Source: Gloeocapsa sp. PCC 73106 (lineage in GTDB: Bacteria; Cyanobacteriota; Cyanobacteriia; Cyanobacteriales; Gloeocapsaceae). Taken from it: a stretch of DNA of 61,074 bases. The first letter of the stretch is position 1. Each line of letters starts with the position of its first letter. Positions 16,378 to 25,191 of the stretch are shown in pieces. The notes under the pieces were generated by a model. That model did no database searches and was not told the DNA's origin. It saw nothing but the letters and a program-made list of their open reading frames with translations. The stretch lies in contig NZ_ALVY01000218.1 in assembly GCF_000332035.1 (NCBI RefSeq), forward strand, positions 1 through 61,074, read 5' to 3'. Made by a program: the position numbers and the translations under genes.

Positions 16378-18246
16378 CTATAGTTGAGATAAGATCATCA
16401 TGCCCGAAGGAGGCAAATCAATGCGTACTACAGCTCTACCTTGGTACTCCTCTACGGCTAGAGTTTCTTCGGTAGGGGGATTACGTAGTTGGTCATCGTC
16501 CCAATCCCCTCTGTAGAATATGGTCATCAGAGAACCGATAGGGTGCAGGGAGCGATCCACTGTAATGAATGCTCCTCGACTTTCTAATCCATGGGTGTTC
16601 AAGACCATTAACACTTCGTAGATAAAGAGAACCTGAGACCAGGCGATCAGTTCTCCTGCAGGAGCAACAGCAAAGGGTTGATCACAATAGGATGTTTCTC
16701 GCAGGTAGTGATGTCCTCTTCTGATGGTTTTGCCGATACAATCTTCACGATTGCGTAGGCGAGCGATCGCCGCTATTCTCAGGTAAGTTGGATGTTCAGG
16801 ATTAAAGAAATGGCATCCTTCTGTGGCGAAAGCGCCAAATTTGCCACCAAACATCGATTCCCGAACGTAGCGATCTATAAACTCGTGTCGAGGTTCTACG
16901 CTGTAGTCGTGATATCCTTGGGAACCGTCTAAGGCTTGTTCAGCACCGTAGTAAATCGAGGCTATTCCCGGCATAGTCAACACTACCCCTACTGCGTGAG
17001 CGGCTTGTGCATAACGCTCAGGTAAAGACTCGCTCTGGGCTGCAAACCTCTGTTTGTAGGGTCGTGAGGACATATCGTGATCGTCGAGGACCGTCACATG
17101 GTAGGTACCCAATTGCCTCGAGCTTCCTCCTATGTAGTGTTCATCGTAGAGAGAGAAGAACTCTCCAGGATGGGCAAGACCTTTGACTACGGAAGTTAGA
17201 CGGTTAGGAGCGACGACAATATCGAGGAGAGCATCCAGGTTGCGCCCAAAGATATCCAGATAACCGTTTACCATGCTGTCGTCGGTTAGTTCCCCTACTA
17301 GCAAAAAGTTATCTTTGCCAATGGATTGAGCATACCCGTGAATCGCATCGCAAAATCTGCGTGAAGCTCTAGAAGAAACGTGTTTAACCGCGTCTACTCG
17401 AAAGCCATCACAATCGCTCACAGCGATCCAATATTCAAAAGCTCTAGCTAGAGCGCTAATTACTTCTTCTTGCTCAAGATTAAAATCTCGCAGTTCGAAA
17501 AAGTCGCCCCGTCGGAACTCTACAAAGGGATGCATGGGGTCTTCCCAACCTTTTGCTTCCCAGTTGAGAATCATACCTGCGCGATTGTACCACTCTAGAT
17601 TTTGAAACTCTTGGGGAAATACGCCGTCATCTGTGGTGATAGGAGTGGGGATACTTTCTCCCTGGCTAGAACGCCAACCGTGCACTGGATAGGGGGGTGA
17701 GAAACGATAGGGCATAGTCTCTCTGGGGTTGCCATCGTTTTCATCTCGATAAAACCAGTTGCTACCACTGTGGTTGTAGATAACGTCAAAAATCACGTAC
17801 ATACCGCGATCGTGGGCAGCATCGACAAGATCGCGTAAATCCTGTCGCGTGCCAAAGCGGGGGTCAATGTCCAGAAAATCCTGGATCCCATAGCCGTGGT
17901 AGGTTTCTAGCTCGAGGCGTTGTTTCCAAGGTGGATTTACCCAAAGCGTGGTAATACCTAAGTTCTGTAGGTAGTCCAGTTTGCTTTTTATCCCTTTGAT
18001 GGTGCCGCCGTTGAATTTTTTTCCGGCAGCCATCCAAGCGCCTCGGTTGGTCGCTTTATATTGTTCAGGTTGATCACGGTTGAATAGAGGTCGAGTGGAT
18101 TCTTGACCGTCACTGAAGCGATCAGGCAATAGTTGATATAAAATCTGATCGTTCCAGCGGACTGGACTGGGAAATACTCGTCCTCGGGGGTTGAGGTTAG
18201 CCGACCCTAATGTTTTTGGGGCTAGTTCCTCGATAATTGTCGCCAT
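16378..18246 (-). CDS. GH13 alpha-amylase family glycoside hydrolase
   Basis: The 622-residue protein has a GH13 barrel. Region I is DVIYNHSG, region II DGFRVDAVKH (nucleophile Asp), region III LVGELTDDS (acid/base Glu) and region IV VLDDHD. No signal peptide is present, so it acts in the cytosol, where it probably trims or debranches glycogen or malto-oligosaccharides produced during glycogen breakdown. It begins with a 30-residue leader before QILYQLLPDRFSDG. It is 7 bases after the glgP stop and 12 bases before tal, so the genes are very likely one transcript. Exact bond specificity is not readable. Confidence 0.9.
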   Translation of the reverse strand: MATIIEELAPKTLGSANLNPRGRVFPSPVRWNDQILYQLLPDRFSDGQESTRPLFNRDQPEQYKATNRGAWMAAGKKFNGGTIKGIKSKLDYLQNLGITTLWVNPPWKQRLELETYHGYGIQDFLDIDPRFGTRQDLRDLVDAAHDRGMYVIFDVIYNHSGSNWFYRDENDGNPRETMPYRFSPPYPVHGWRSSQGESIPTPITTDDGVFPQEFQNLEWYNRAGMILNWEAKGWEDPMHPFVEFRRGDFFELRDFNLEQEEVISALARAFEYWIAVSDCDGFRVDAVKHVSSRASRRFCDAIHGYAQSIGKDNFLLVGELTDDSMVNGYLDIFGRNLDALLDIVVAPNRLTSVVKGLAHPGEFFSLYDEHYIGGSSRQLGTYHVTVLDDHDMSSRPYKQRFAAQSESLPERYAQAAHAVGVVLTMPGIASIYYGAEQALDGSQGYHDYSVEPRHEFIDRYVRESMFGGKFGAFATEGCHFFNPEHPTYLRIAAIARLRNREDCIGKTIRRGHHYLRETSYCDQPFAVAPAGELIAWSQVLFIYEVLMVLNTHGLESRGAFITVDRSLHPIGSLMTIFYRGDWDDDQLRNPPTEETLAVEEYQGRAVVRIDLPPSGMMILSQL

Positions 18247-18253
18247 AAGGATA

Positions 18254-20776
18254 TTAACCTAAGTTCAGATCAAAGTTGGATTGGCTGTAATCGGGAATTT
18301 CTACTTTCACAGAGGGAGTTTTCCAGATTCTTTCGCGATAATCGTTGATGGAGCGATCGCTGGAGAAGAAGCCCATTCTGGCTACGTTTAAAATGGCCAT
18401 GCGACTCCACAGATCTTGATCTCGGTAGACTTTGTCTGCTTGATCCTGAGCGTCTATGTAGGATTGGAAGTCTGCCATCAGCATATACTTGTCTTCGTAT
18501 AGCAGTGAATCGACTAATGGCTTAAATAGGTTCATGTCTCCGTGGGAGAAGAAGCCTGAGGAGATGCGGTGCATTACTAGTTGGAGTTCTTCGTTGTTTT
18601 GGTAGTACTCGTTAGGATTGTAACCTGCTGCTCTTTTTGCTGCTACTTCTTCTACGGTTAAACCAAACAGGAAGAAATTTTCGGCTCCGGCTTTTTCTCT
18701 GATTTCCACGTTGGCTCCGTCTAGGGTTCCTACTGTTAAGGCTCCGTTCATGGCAAATTTCATGTTACCGGTTCCTGAAGCTTCGTAACCTGCTGTGGAA
18801 ATCTGTTCGGAGATGTCAGATGCTGGGAAAAGACGCTGGGAGAATGATACGTTGTAGTCTTTCATAAATAAGACTTTGATCCGACCGCGTACGTCGGGAT
18901 CGTAGTTCACTACTTCGCCGATCGCATTAATCAGTTTAATAATTAACTTGGCTTTGTAGTAACCGGGAGCCGCTTTACCACCAAAGATATGGGTGCGTGG
19001 CACTATGTCCATATCGGGATTGGCTTTGATGCGGTTGTATTGGTTGATGATATAAAGCGCTTTGAGATGTTGGCGTTTATATTCGTGAATCCGTTTGATC
19101 AAGATATCGAATACGGAATCGGGATTCATTTCGATGTTGTAATTTTTGCGAATATGATCCACTAAATCCTGTTTGTTATCGCGTTTAATGCGGCGAAATT
19201 CACTACGGAAGTCAGCATCGTCGGCGAAGCCTTCTATTTTCTGTAGTTCGCCTAAGTTTTTGATCCACCCATATCCAATTTTGCTGGTAATTAAATCTGT
19301 CAAACGGTAGTTAGTTTGGGTGATGAAACGACGTGGGGTTACTCCATTGGTGACGTTGACGAACTTGCTTGGATACATTTCGTAGAAGTCGTGCAGTACT
19401 GTTGACTTCAATAGCTCTGTATGCATTGCTGCAACTCCGTTGATCCGGTAGGCGGCAACGCTAGCTAGATTCGCCATGCGCACGTATTTTTCTCCAGTTT
19501 CATCGATAATGGACATACGACGAATGCGATCTACATCATCGGGGAATTTAATCCGCACTTCATCAATAAAGCGACGATTGATTTCGTAGATTATTTCGAG
19601 GTGACGAGGGAATAAACTGGCAAATTTGGGTAAATTCCAGCGCTCTAGAGCTTCTGGTAGTAGGGTATGGTTGGTGTAAGCAAGGGTCTGAGTGGTAATG
19701 GACCAAGCTTTATTCCAATCAAAGCCGTGTTCATCGATTAACAATCGCATTAGTTCGGGTACGGCGATGGTAGGATGGGTGTCGTTCAACTGCACGGTAA
19801 ATTGTTCGTGGAATCTTTCTAGAGCCACATTTTTTACCTTCATCATACGAATCATATCTTGCAAAGAAGCGGATACAAAGAAAAACTGTTGCTCTAAGCG
19901 CAATACTTTTCCTTCGTAGGTTTCATCGTTGGGATAGAGCACTTTAGTAATGTTTTCACATTGCGTTTTTGCCTCAACCGCTCTAAAGTATTCCCCCTGG
20001 TTAAAAGCTTCAAAGTCAAAGGATTCTGGTGCTTCTGCTTTCCACAAGCGCAATGTGTTTACAGTATTGGTTCCATACCCTACGATAGGAGTGTCGTAAG
20101 GAACTGCTGTTACCACTTTGCTTGGCATCCATCGCATCCGTAAACGACCATATTCGTCTTTGTAATACTCGGTGTGTCCACCAAATTTAATTTCTACTTG
20201 TTCTTCAGGACGCGCAACTTCCCAGGGATTGCCGTACTGTAACCATTTATCGGTAACTTCTACTTGCCAACCATCTACTATGTCTTGGTCGAAGATACCG
20301 TATTCATATCGGATACCATAGCCGATCGCTGGGATCTCTAAGGTTGCCATGGAGTCAATATAACAAGCTGCGAGTCTTCCTAGACCGCCATTTCCTAATC
20401 CTGGTTCTTCTTCTTGTTCAATTAAGTCATGGAGATCTAATCCTAATTCCTCCATTACCTCTTTCATGGTGTCGTATAGTCCCAGATTATAGAGATTATT
20501 TCTGAGATGGCGACCTAGTAAAAATTCAGCGGATAGATATGTGACGATCTTCGGTGTTTTTTCGAAATATGCTTTAGAAGTGTTTAGCCAGCGAGTAGCT
20601 AGGCGATCGCGCACCGTATACGCTAAAGCTAAGTAATAGTCATTTTTTGTAGCGACTTTAGGAAACTTTACTTGAATATAAAACAAGTTATCCAGAAACG
20701 CTCTTTTCAGTGTTTCTATACTCGTTCCAGTGCGATCATCTTCTATGTTAATGCCTTCTGGTTTAGTAGTGGTCAT
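18254..20776 (-). CDS. glgP: Glycogen phosphorylase
   Basis: The 840-residue protein is full length for GT35 glycogen phosphorylases, releasing glucose-1-phosphate from alpha-1,4 chains using inorganic phosphate. The PLP lysine is in EASGTGNMKFAMNGALTVGT (about residue 680). Other family blocks visible are GNGGLGRLAACYIDSMATLE, QLNDTHPTIAVPELMRLL and RIHEYKRQHLKALY. It is the first gene of the same-strand run into GH13, tal, eno, ddh and lldP. The 271-base upstream gap shared with the divergent transporter carries two inverted repeats and an 11-bp phased repeat array. Confidence 0.96.
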   Translation of the reverse strand: MTTTKPEGINIEDDRTGTSIETLKRAFLDNLFYIQVKFPKVATKNDYYLALAYTVRDRLATRWLNTSKAYFEKTPKIVTYLSAEFLLGRHLRNNLYNLGLYDTMKEVMEELGLDLHDLIEQEEEPGLGNGGLGRLAACYIDSMATLEIPAIGYGIRYEYGIFDQDIVDGWQVEVTDKWLQYGNPWEVARPEEQVEIKFGGHTEYYKDEYGRLRMRWMPSKVVTAVPYDTPIVGYGTNTVNTLRLWKAEAPESFDFEAFNQGEYFRAVEAKTQCENITKVLYPNDETYEGKVLRLEQQFFFVSASLQDMIRMMKVKNVALERFHEQFTVQLNDTHPTIAVPELMRLLIDEHGFDWNKAWSITTQTLAYTNHTLLPEALERWNLPKFASLFPRHLEIIYEINRRFIDEVRIKFPDDVDRIRRMSIIDETGEKYVRMANLASVAAYRINGVAAMHTELLKSTVLHDFYEMYPSKFVNVTNGVTPRRFITQTNYRLTDLITSKIGYGWIKNLGELQKIEGFADDADFRSEFRRIKRDNKQDLVDHIRKNYNIEMNPDSVFDILIKRIHEYKRQHLKALYIINQYNRIKANPDMDIVPRTHIFGGKAAPGYYKAKLIIKLINAIGEVVNYDPDVRGRIKVLFMKDYNVSFSQRLFPASDISEQISTAGYEASGTGNMKFAMNGALTVGTLDGANVEIREKAGAENFFLFGLTVEEVAAKRAAGYNPNEYYQNNEELQLVMHRISSGFFSHGDMNLFKPLVDSLLYEDKYMLMADFQSYIDAQDQADKVYRDQDLWSRMAILNVARMGFFSSDRSINDYRERIWKTPSVKVEIPDYSQSNFDLNLG

Positions 20777-20825
20777 TGTAATTAATCCTTGCTTTGCTTT
20801 TTCTAACTACTAATACGGTATTTCT

Positions 20826-20853
20826 GTATCAAACTTTTCAGGATATTTGATAC
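20826..20853. promoter_or_regulatory. Perfect 8-bp inverted repeat upstream of glgP
   Basis: GTATCAAA (20826-20833) and TTTGATAC (20846-20853) are perfect inverted repeats with a 12-base spacer, centred about 63 bases upstream of the glgP start. Centre-to-centre spacing of about two helical turns suits a dimeric regulator. The same repeat could form an RNA hairpin in the leader. The regulator is not identified. Confidence 0.4.
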
Positions 20854-20942
20854 TAGTTATTCTTATCTGTAGTCACCTGTAAACTGTTTTATCTTACTGT
20901 TCTAGCTTTAATTTTGTCAAGCATTTTTCATTTTTTAATATA

Positions 20943-20983
20943 AAGTTAAGAAAAGGTTAACTTTGTATTAAATTTAATTTAAG
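20943..20983 (-). promoter_or_regulatory. Four 11-bp-phased TTAA repeats resembling a Pho box
   Basis: On the minus strand four 8-mers, CTTAAATT, TTTAATAC, GTTAACCT and CTTAACTT, are each separated by exactly 3 bases, giving NTTAA every 11 bp. The published cyanobacterial PhoB/SphR consensus is tandem PyTTAAPyPyW octamers spaced by 3 bp. The array lies about 165-205 bases upstream of glgP and 65-105 upstream of the transporter at 21048. AT-richness makes chance similarity possible. AAAGTTAA/TTAACTTT (20942-20949 and 20957-20964) also form an inverted repeat. Confidence 0.4.
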
Positions 20984-21047
20984 TTATCCCAATAACATTA
21001 TTTAAAATTTGTGCTATACCCATTAAAAAGTCAGCAAAAGAGGTTTT

Positions 21048-22637
21048 ATGCTTGGATTACAATTACTACTGGAAAATCAACCAATACTGACGTTATTCTT
21101 AGTAATTGGGTTGGGTTCGGCTATTGGCGAAATTTCTCTGTTTGGATTTAGATTGGGTGTGGGTGCGGTTCTTTTTGTAGGACTATTTATAGGAGCGATC
21201 GCCCCAAAAGCAGTTCCACCTGGTATGCTTGGTACGGTGGGATTAATTATCTTTTTTTATGGAATAGGTATTCAATACGGTAAACCTTTTGTGGAAGGGT
21301 TACTAAGTAAACAGGGACGTCAACAAAATTTAATCGCTTTTTTGAGCATCTTGGGTACGGGTTTAATTACAATATTATTGATTACGGGTTTTAAAATTCC
21401 TGTAGAAATAGCTTTAGGTTTGTTTTCCGGAGCTCTAGTTAATACAGCTGCTTTGCAAACGGTATTGAGCAAAGTCAATAGCGATTTACCAGTAGTAGGT
21501 TATGGAGTTGCTTATCCCTTTGGGGTATTTGGACCTATTTTGTGTCTGTATCTGGCTTTGAGAATAATCAATCCCCAAACCACTACTCCACCTCGGACAA
21601 CGATTAAAGGTACAGAATTAGTAGTGAGTAATCCTCTAATTAATGGTAAATCTCTAGGGGAAATTATTAATCTGTTGCCCCAAAATATACAAATTCTAGC
21701 GATACGTCAAAATGGTCATGATCGTCTACCCAAAGCCACACTTAAAATTAATCTTGGGGACGAAATACTCGTAGAAGCAGAGGGAGAAGCCTTAAAAACA
21801 GCACTAAATTTAATTGGTCAAGAGTCAGAACCAGATATTATGGTAAATAGACGAGATTTAGATGATTTAATCGTTTACGCTTCTAACTCAGGAGTGATTG
21901 GACGTAAATTAGGAGAACTTAATCTCACCGAAAATCACGATTGTGTGGTAGTTTCAGTGTTTCGGGGAGATTCAGAATTATATTCTCATCCCAGTTTAAC
22001 TCTAGAAGCAGGCGATCGCGTCAGAGTAATCGCACCACCAGAGCAGTTTCAGGGAGTGAGACAGTTCTTTGGCGATTCCGCTCGTAGTACTGCAGAAGTT
22101 AGTTATCTTGCTTTGGGTTTAGGGATGGTACTCGGGGTACTTTTCGGTTTAATTCGGTTTCCCTTAGGAGGATTGGGTAGCGTTAGTTTTGGCGCCGCAG
22201 GTGGTGCGATGGTGGTATCTTTACTATTAGGTTGGTTAGGACATACGGGACAAATAACTTGGACGATTCCTGCTTCTGCTAATTTAACTCTGCGCAATTT
22301 TGGTTTGACGCTATTTTTAGCAGTAGCTGGTTTAGGAGCCGCTCAACAGTTTTTTAGCACCGTACAAGAAACGGGTTTTAGTCTCCTAGGAGGGGGTATC
22401 GCTATCACTCTGGGAGCAGTATTAATCTCTTTGGTGCTCAGTTACTTTGTCTTTCGTTTTCCTTTTGATGAAATGGTGGGGGTAGTGGCGGGGGTAACGG
22501 GAAATCCAGCGATTTTAGCCTACGCTTCGAAAATTGTTCCTACCAATAAACCAGAGCTTGGTTACGCCTTTGTTTTTCCTACTACCACTATTTTAAAAAT
22601 AGTCATTGTACAGTTAATTTTAGAGAGGGTAAAGTAA
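21048..22637 (+). CDS. AspT/YidE/YbjL-type antiporter with central RCK-C domains
   Basis: The 529-residue membrane protein has two hydrophobic duplication halves (about 1-180 and 345-529), each with five or so membrane segments. They flank a soluble centre with two TrkA-C/RCK-C-like modules (GTELVVSNPLINGKSLGEII and NSGVIGRKLGELNLTENHD). This is the layout of the aspartate-alanine exchanger family. Substrate is unknown; carboxylate or amino acid exchange is the family precedent. AGAGG about 6 bases before ATG 21048 is a good ribosome site. It is divergent from glgP. Its last 35 bases overlap the 3' end of the convergent PIN-like gene. Confidence 0.85.
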   Translation: MLGLQLLLENQPILTLFLVIGLGSAIGEISLFGFRLGVGAVLFVGLFIGAIAPKAVPPGMLGTVGLIIFFYGIGIQYGKPFVEGLLSKQGRQQNLIAFLSILGTGLITILLITGFKIPVEIALGLFSGALVNTAALQTVLSKVNSDLPVVGYGVAYPFGVFGPILCLYLALRIINPQTTTPPRTTIKGTELVVSNPLINGKSLGEIINLLPQNIQILAIRQNGHDRLPKATLKINLGDEILVEAEGEALKTALNLIGQESEPDIMVNRRDLDDLIVYASNSGVIGRKLGELNLTENHDCVVVSVFRGDSELYSHPSLTLEAGDRVRVIAPPEQFQGVRQFFGDSARSTAEVSYLALGLGMVLGVLFGLIRFPLGGLGSVSFGAAGGAMVVSLLLGWLGHTGQITWTIPASANLTLRNFGLTLFLAVAGLGAAQQFFSTVQETGFSLLGGGIAITLGAVLISLVLSYFVFRFPFDEMVGVVAGVTGNPAILAYASKIVPTNKPELGYAFVFPTTTILKIVIVQLILERVK

Positions 22638-23025
22638 CTGAGAAATAAGTAGTTTGTAATCGCCGCCATTGGTTCAACCATCGAATTTGACCTAACCACT
22701 CTTCTGAATTAGTTTGGGACACTAAACTATCCAAGGCTGCGATCAATTCAGACAAACTCCATCTATTTTGAGCAGCTAGAATTATACCGCCATGGGTGGA
22801 ATATTGAAGGGCAAGAAGGGAGAAATCTTTAATGTTGAAGGTAAAAATACAGCGTTTTTGAGCTGTTGCTTTCAAAAGCTGAATTTCATCACTAGCGTCT
22901 TTCGGAATCCATTCATTGGGTGTTCGTGTTACATCGTGACCACGAATTATTAAAGCTGAATATAATGCTTTGATTGAAGTATCAGCATCGAGATGAAGCC
23001 GAGGTTTAGACACTAGCTTTTTCAA
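22603..23025 (-). CDS. DUF5615 PIN-like toxin
   Basis: The 140-residue protein matches DUF5615, a PIN-like putative RNase family. LHLDADTSIKALYSALIIRGHDV carries the first acidic residues and FTFNIKDFSLLA the later acidic motif typical of Mut7-C/PIN proteins. It overlaps the DUF433 gene before it by 20 bases, the standard arrangement of this toxin-antitoxin pair. A GTG at codon 5 is an alternative start. The 3' end overlaps the convergent transporter by 35 bases, so transcripts could form antisense pairs. Toxicity is inferred from family and context. Confidence 0.8.
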   Translation of the reverse strand: MKKLVSKPRLHLDADTSIKALYSALIIRGHDVTRTPNEWIPKDASDEIQLLKATAQKRCIFTFNIKDFSLLALQYSTHGGIILAAQNRWSLSELIAALDSLVSQTNSEEWLGQIRWLNQWRRLQTTYFSVTLPSLKLTVQ

Positions 23026-23404
23026 TCGCGTCTTCGGCAGTAATTGCGCTATCTATCTCATTTCGATGAGCAGCATAAAAACCTAAAGCATCTCGGCACT
23101 GCGTTTCACTCAGCCCATATTCTTCTGCAATCTGTTGTGGAGAGAGTTTCCATTGATTAGCAGCGACAGCAATCGTCTGCACTCGAATTCCCGTACCGAA
23201 GATAACTGCATTATACTTTCCACTGAAGCCTTGACGATAGGAAATTGTAGGAAAAGATGGGTCATTGAATTGGGAACGTAAAGAAGCAACTTTTTCAGCT
23301 ACTGCCCATAAAATAAACTGGTCAAATGGTATTCCTTGACTAGCCGCCCATTTTTCTGCTTCTTGTTGAAGTTGTGTTGGTAGGTTTACTGAGTTCAATG
23401 TCAT
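23006..23404 (-). CDS. DUF433 antitoxin
   Basis: The 132-residue protein has a DUF433 winged-helix/HTH module in its second half: FGTGIRVQTIAVAANQWKLS, then PQQIAEEYGLSETQCRDALG. An N-terminal part (LQQEAEKWAASQGIPFDQFI) resembles a ribbon-helix-helix segment. DUF433 proteins pair with DUF5615 toxins and probably repress their own operon. It precedes and overlaps the toxin gene. The 216 bases upstream (23405-23620) have no ORF and form the divergent control region with the eRF1-like gene. Confidence 0.8.
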   Translation of the reverse strand: MTLNSVNLPTQLQQEAEKWAASQGIPFDQFILWAVAEKVASLRSQFNDPSFPTISYRQGFSGKYNAVIFGTGIRVQTIAVAANQWKLSPQQIAEEYGLSETQCRDALGFYAAHRNEIDSAITAEDAIEKASV

Positions 23405-23620
23405 ATATTCTAGTGGTGTAAGTGTGAATAAATTAGATCTGTGTTAACGGTACTTTAACAGAACCAACTGAGACAGAAAAAGGGGATAAGGTTTTAGGTA
23501 ATCTGCCAATAGGCAAGCAAACTCATCAAACCAAGAATCCTAGTAATTTGTCAAACGTAGATGGGTAAACTGATTAGTGGGATGATAAACTGAATAGATC
23601 AGTATGCTAGATAACAGTAA

Positions 23621-24697
23621 ATGACAGTAGATATCACCGAAGTACTCGAATCGTTTCGCGAGTTTGTCAGTACACACGACTATCAGAACAATCCCATTTT
23701 AACGGCTTATGTAGAGGTTGACTCGACCAATCCCGATAACCAGAGAGTGCAACCGGCATGGGAGATCGAGTTAAAGAATGAATTAAGGCGGATTGAGGCA
23801 GAATTCGATTCCGAAGCAATGAAGCGTTATCGTATTCAAAGAACTTGGTCTCAAACCGAACAAATGATCATGGATCGCTTACAACAGCAAAAACCTACAG
23901 GGCGATCGGTCGTTTTGTTTACCGATTTTGAAGACTTAATCGCTCTTGATTTACCCATGGCGATGAAAACTCGTATTTACTACGGTTTACCACAAATTAA
24001 GCATCTTTTATTTGCCATCGACCAGTATAAAAAATACCTAGCCATTCTTTTATCTGGAGCGGATGTTAGATTTGTAGAAGTGTATTTAACCCGATCTACC
24101 AATGAAGTGAAGGTAGAAACAAATCACGAACTAGCTCGACGCTTTGGCCGCAAATCAAAAACTCTCGCATCCGATCGCCGAGACTTAGAGTTTGAGCAGC
24201 GTTTTACCCGAGAAGTAGCGGGTGAGATCAATCAGTATTTTCTCGAGGATGTAGAGATTGAGCGTCTGATTTTTGGAGGTAATCTCAAACAAGCAGCAAG
24301 CGTCAATAACGCACTGCATCCCGCCGTCAGGGATATGGTAGTAGCGATCGAAAGAATGGATTTTAAACTCGCCGATCATGAAATCGCTGATATAGTGAGA
24401 CCGATCGCCTATGCCCACGAGCAAGATCATGATGTTGCCGTAGTAGATAACCTACTCTATCAGTTTAATAAAAATGGTACTGCGGTCGTGGAAAAACAGG
24501 GAGTGGAAATCGCCCTCAGCCAGGGGAGGGTTAAGACTCTCGTACTACCCTATCCTGTGGATACCGAAGAATTTGATTCCCTAATTGTGGAAGTTACTCT
24601 CTCAGGTGCCGATGTAGAATTTGTCTATGGCGAAGGCGCAGAGAAATTGAAGCAATTTGGTGGTATTGGCGCGGCGCTTTACTATTCTGTAAGTTAA
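23621..24697 (+). CDS. VLRF1/baeRF-type eRF1-like protein
   Basis: The 358-residue soluble protein resembles the bacterial relatives of archaeal/eukaryotic release factor 1 (VLRF1, baeRF). It has an N-terminal mixed alpha/beta domain with SVVLFTDFEDLIALDLP, a middle domain with LAILLSGADVRFVEVYL and a long helix with catalytic-looking charges (RDLEFEQRF), and a C-terminal L7Ae-like domain (VDNLLYQFNKNGTAVV, LVLPYPVDTEEFDSLIV, GGIGAALYY). There is no GGQ motif of true release factors. Members are thought to act on stalled or modified ribosomes; that is inference here. It stands alone between two toxin-antitoxin pairs. Confidence 0.7.
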   Translation: MTVDITEVLESFREFVSTHDYQNNPILTAYVEVDSTNPDNQRVQPAWEIELKNELRRIEAEFDSEAMKRYRIQRTWSQTEQMIMDRLQQQKPTGRSVVLFTDFEDLIALDLPMAMKTRIYYGLPQIKHLLFAIDQYKKYLAILLSGADVRFVEVYLTRSTNEVKVETNHELARRFGRKSKTLASDRRDLEFEQRFTREVAGEINQYFLEDVEIERLIFGGNLKQAASVNNALHPAVRDMVVAIERMDFKLADHEIADIVRPIAYAHEQDHDVAVVDNLLYQFNKNGTAVVEKQGVEIALSQGRVKTLVLPYPVDTEEFDSLIVEVTLSGADVEFVYGEGAEKLKQFGGIGAALYYSVS

Positions 24698-24810
24698 ATA
24701 CATGGTGTTGGGTGTTAGGTTAAACCAAGGGACCTCACCCCTCACATCTTGAACCTTATTTTTTACATATTGTATTGAAATCCATATGTTTTGAAAGCGA
24801 TAATTAAATA

Positions 24811-25191
24811 ATGAAGTGGGAGGTTTTACTGCATGAAGAATTTGAATCTGAGTTTAATGAACTTGCTGAAGAAGTTCAAGATGAATTATTAGCGTATGCC
24901 AAACTTCTTGAAGTTAGTGGACCATCACTGCGTAGACCTCACGCTGATACACTTAAAGGTTCTCGTTATGCCAACATGAAGGAGCTTCGCTTTAAAGTAA
25001 GTGATGGAGTATCGCGTGTAGCTTTTGCCTTTGACTCTCAGCGAAAGGCTATTTTACTGGTAGCAGGTAATAAGGCAGGAACTAAAGAAAAGCGTTTTTA
25101 TAGACAACTTATTATTAAAGCAGATCAACGTTTTGATTCCCACCTCAATGAATTGAAAAAACAGGAGAAAAGTAATGGCGAAAAAGCTTGA
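24811..25191 (+). CDS. RelE/HigB-like toxin (Gp49 family)
   Basis: The 126-residue basic protein fits the phage Gp49/HigB-like RelE superfamily: MKWEVLLHEEFESEFNELAE, the strand LKGSRYANMKELRFKVSDGV, RVAFAFDSQRKAILLVAGNK and a basic C-terminal helix. Such toxins cleave mRNA at the ribosome. It precedes the antitoxin and overlaps it by 17 bases, the reversed order typical of HigBA-type modules. No recognisable promoter was assigned; a 113-base gap separates it from the eRF1-like gene. Confidence 0.85.
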   Translation: MKWEVLLHEEFESEFNELAEEVQDELLAYAKLLEVSGPSLRRPHADTLKGSRYANMKELRFKVSDGVSRVAFAFDSQRKAILLVAGNKAGTKEKRFYRQLIIKADQRFDSHLNELKKQEKSNGEKA

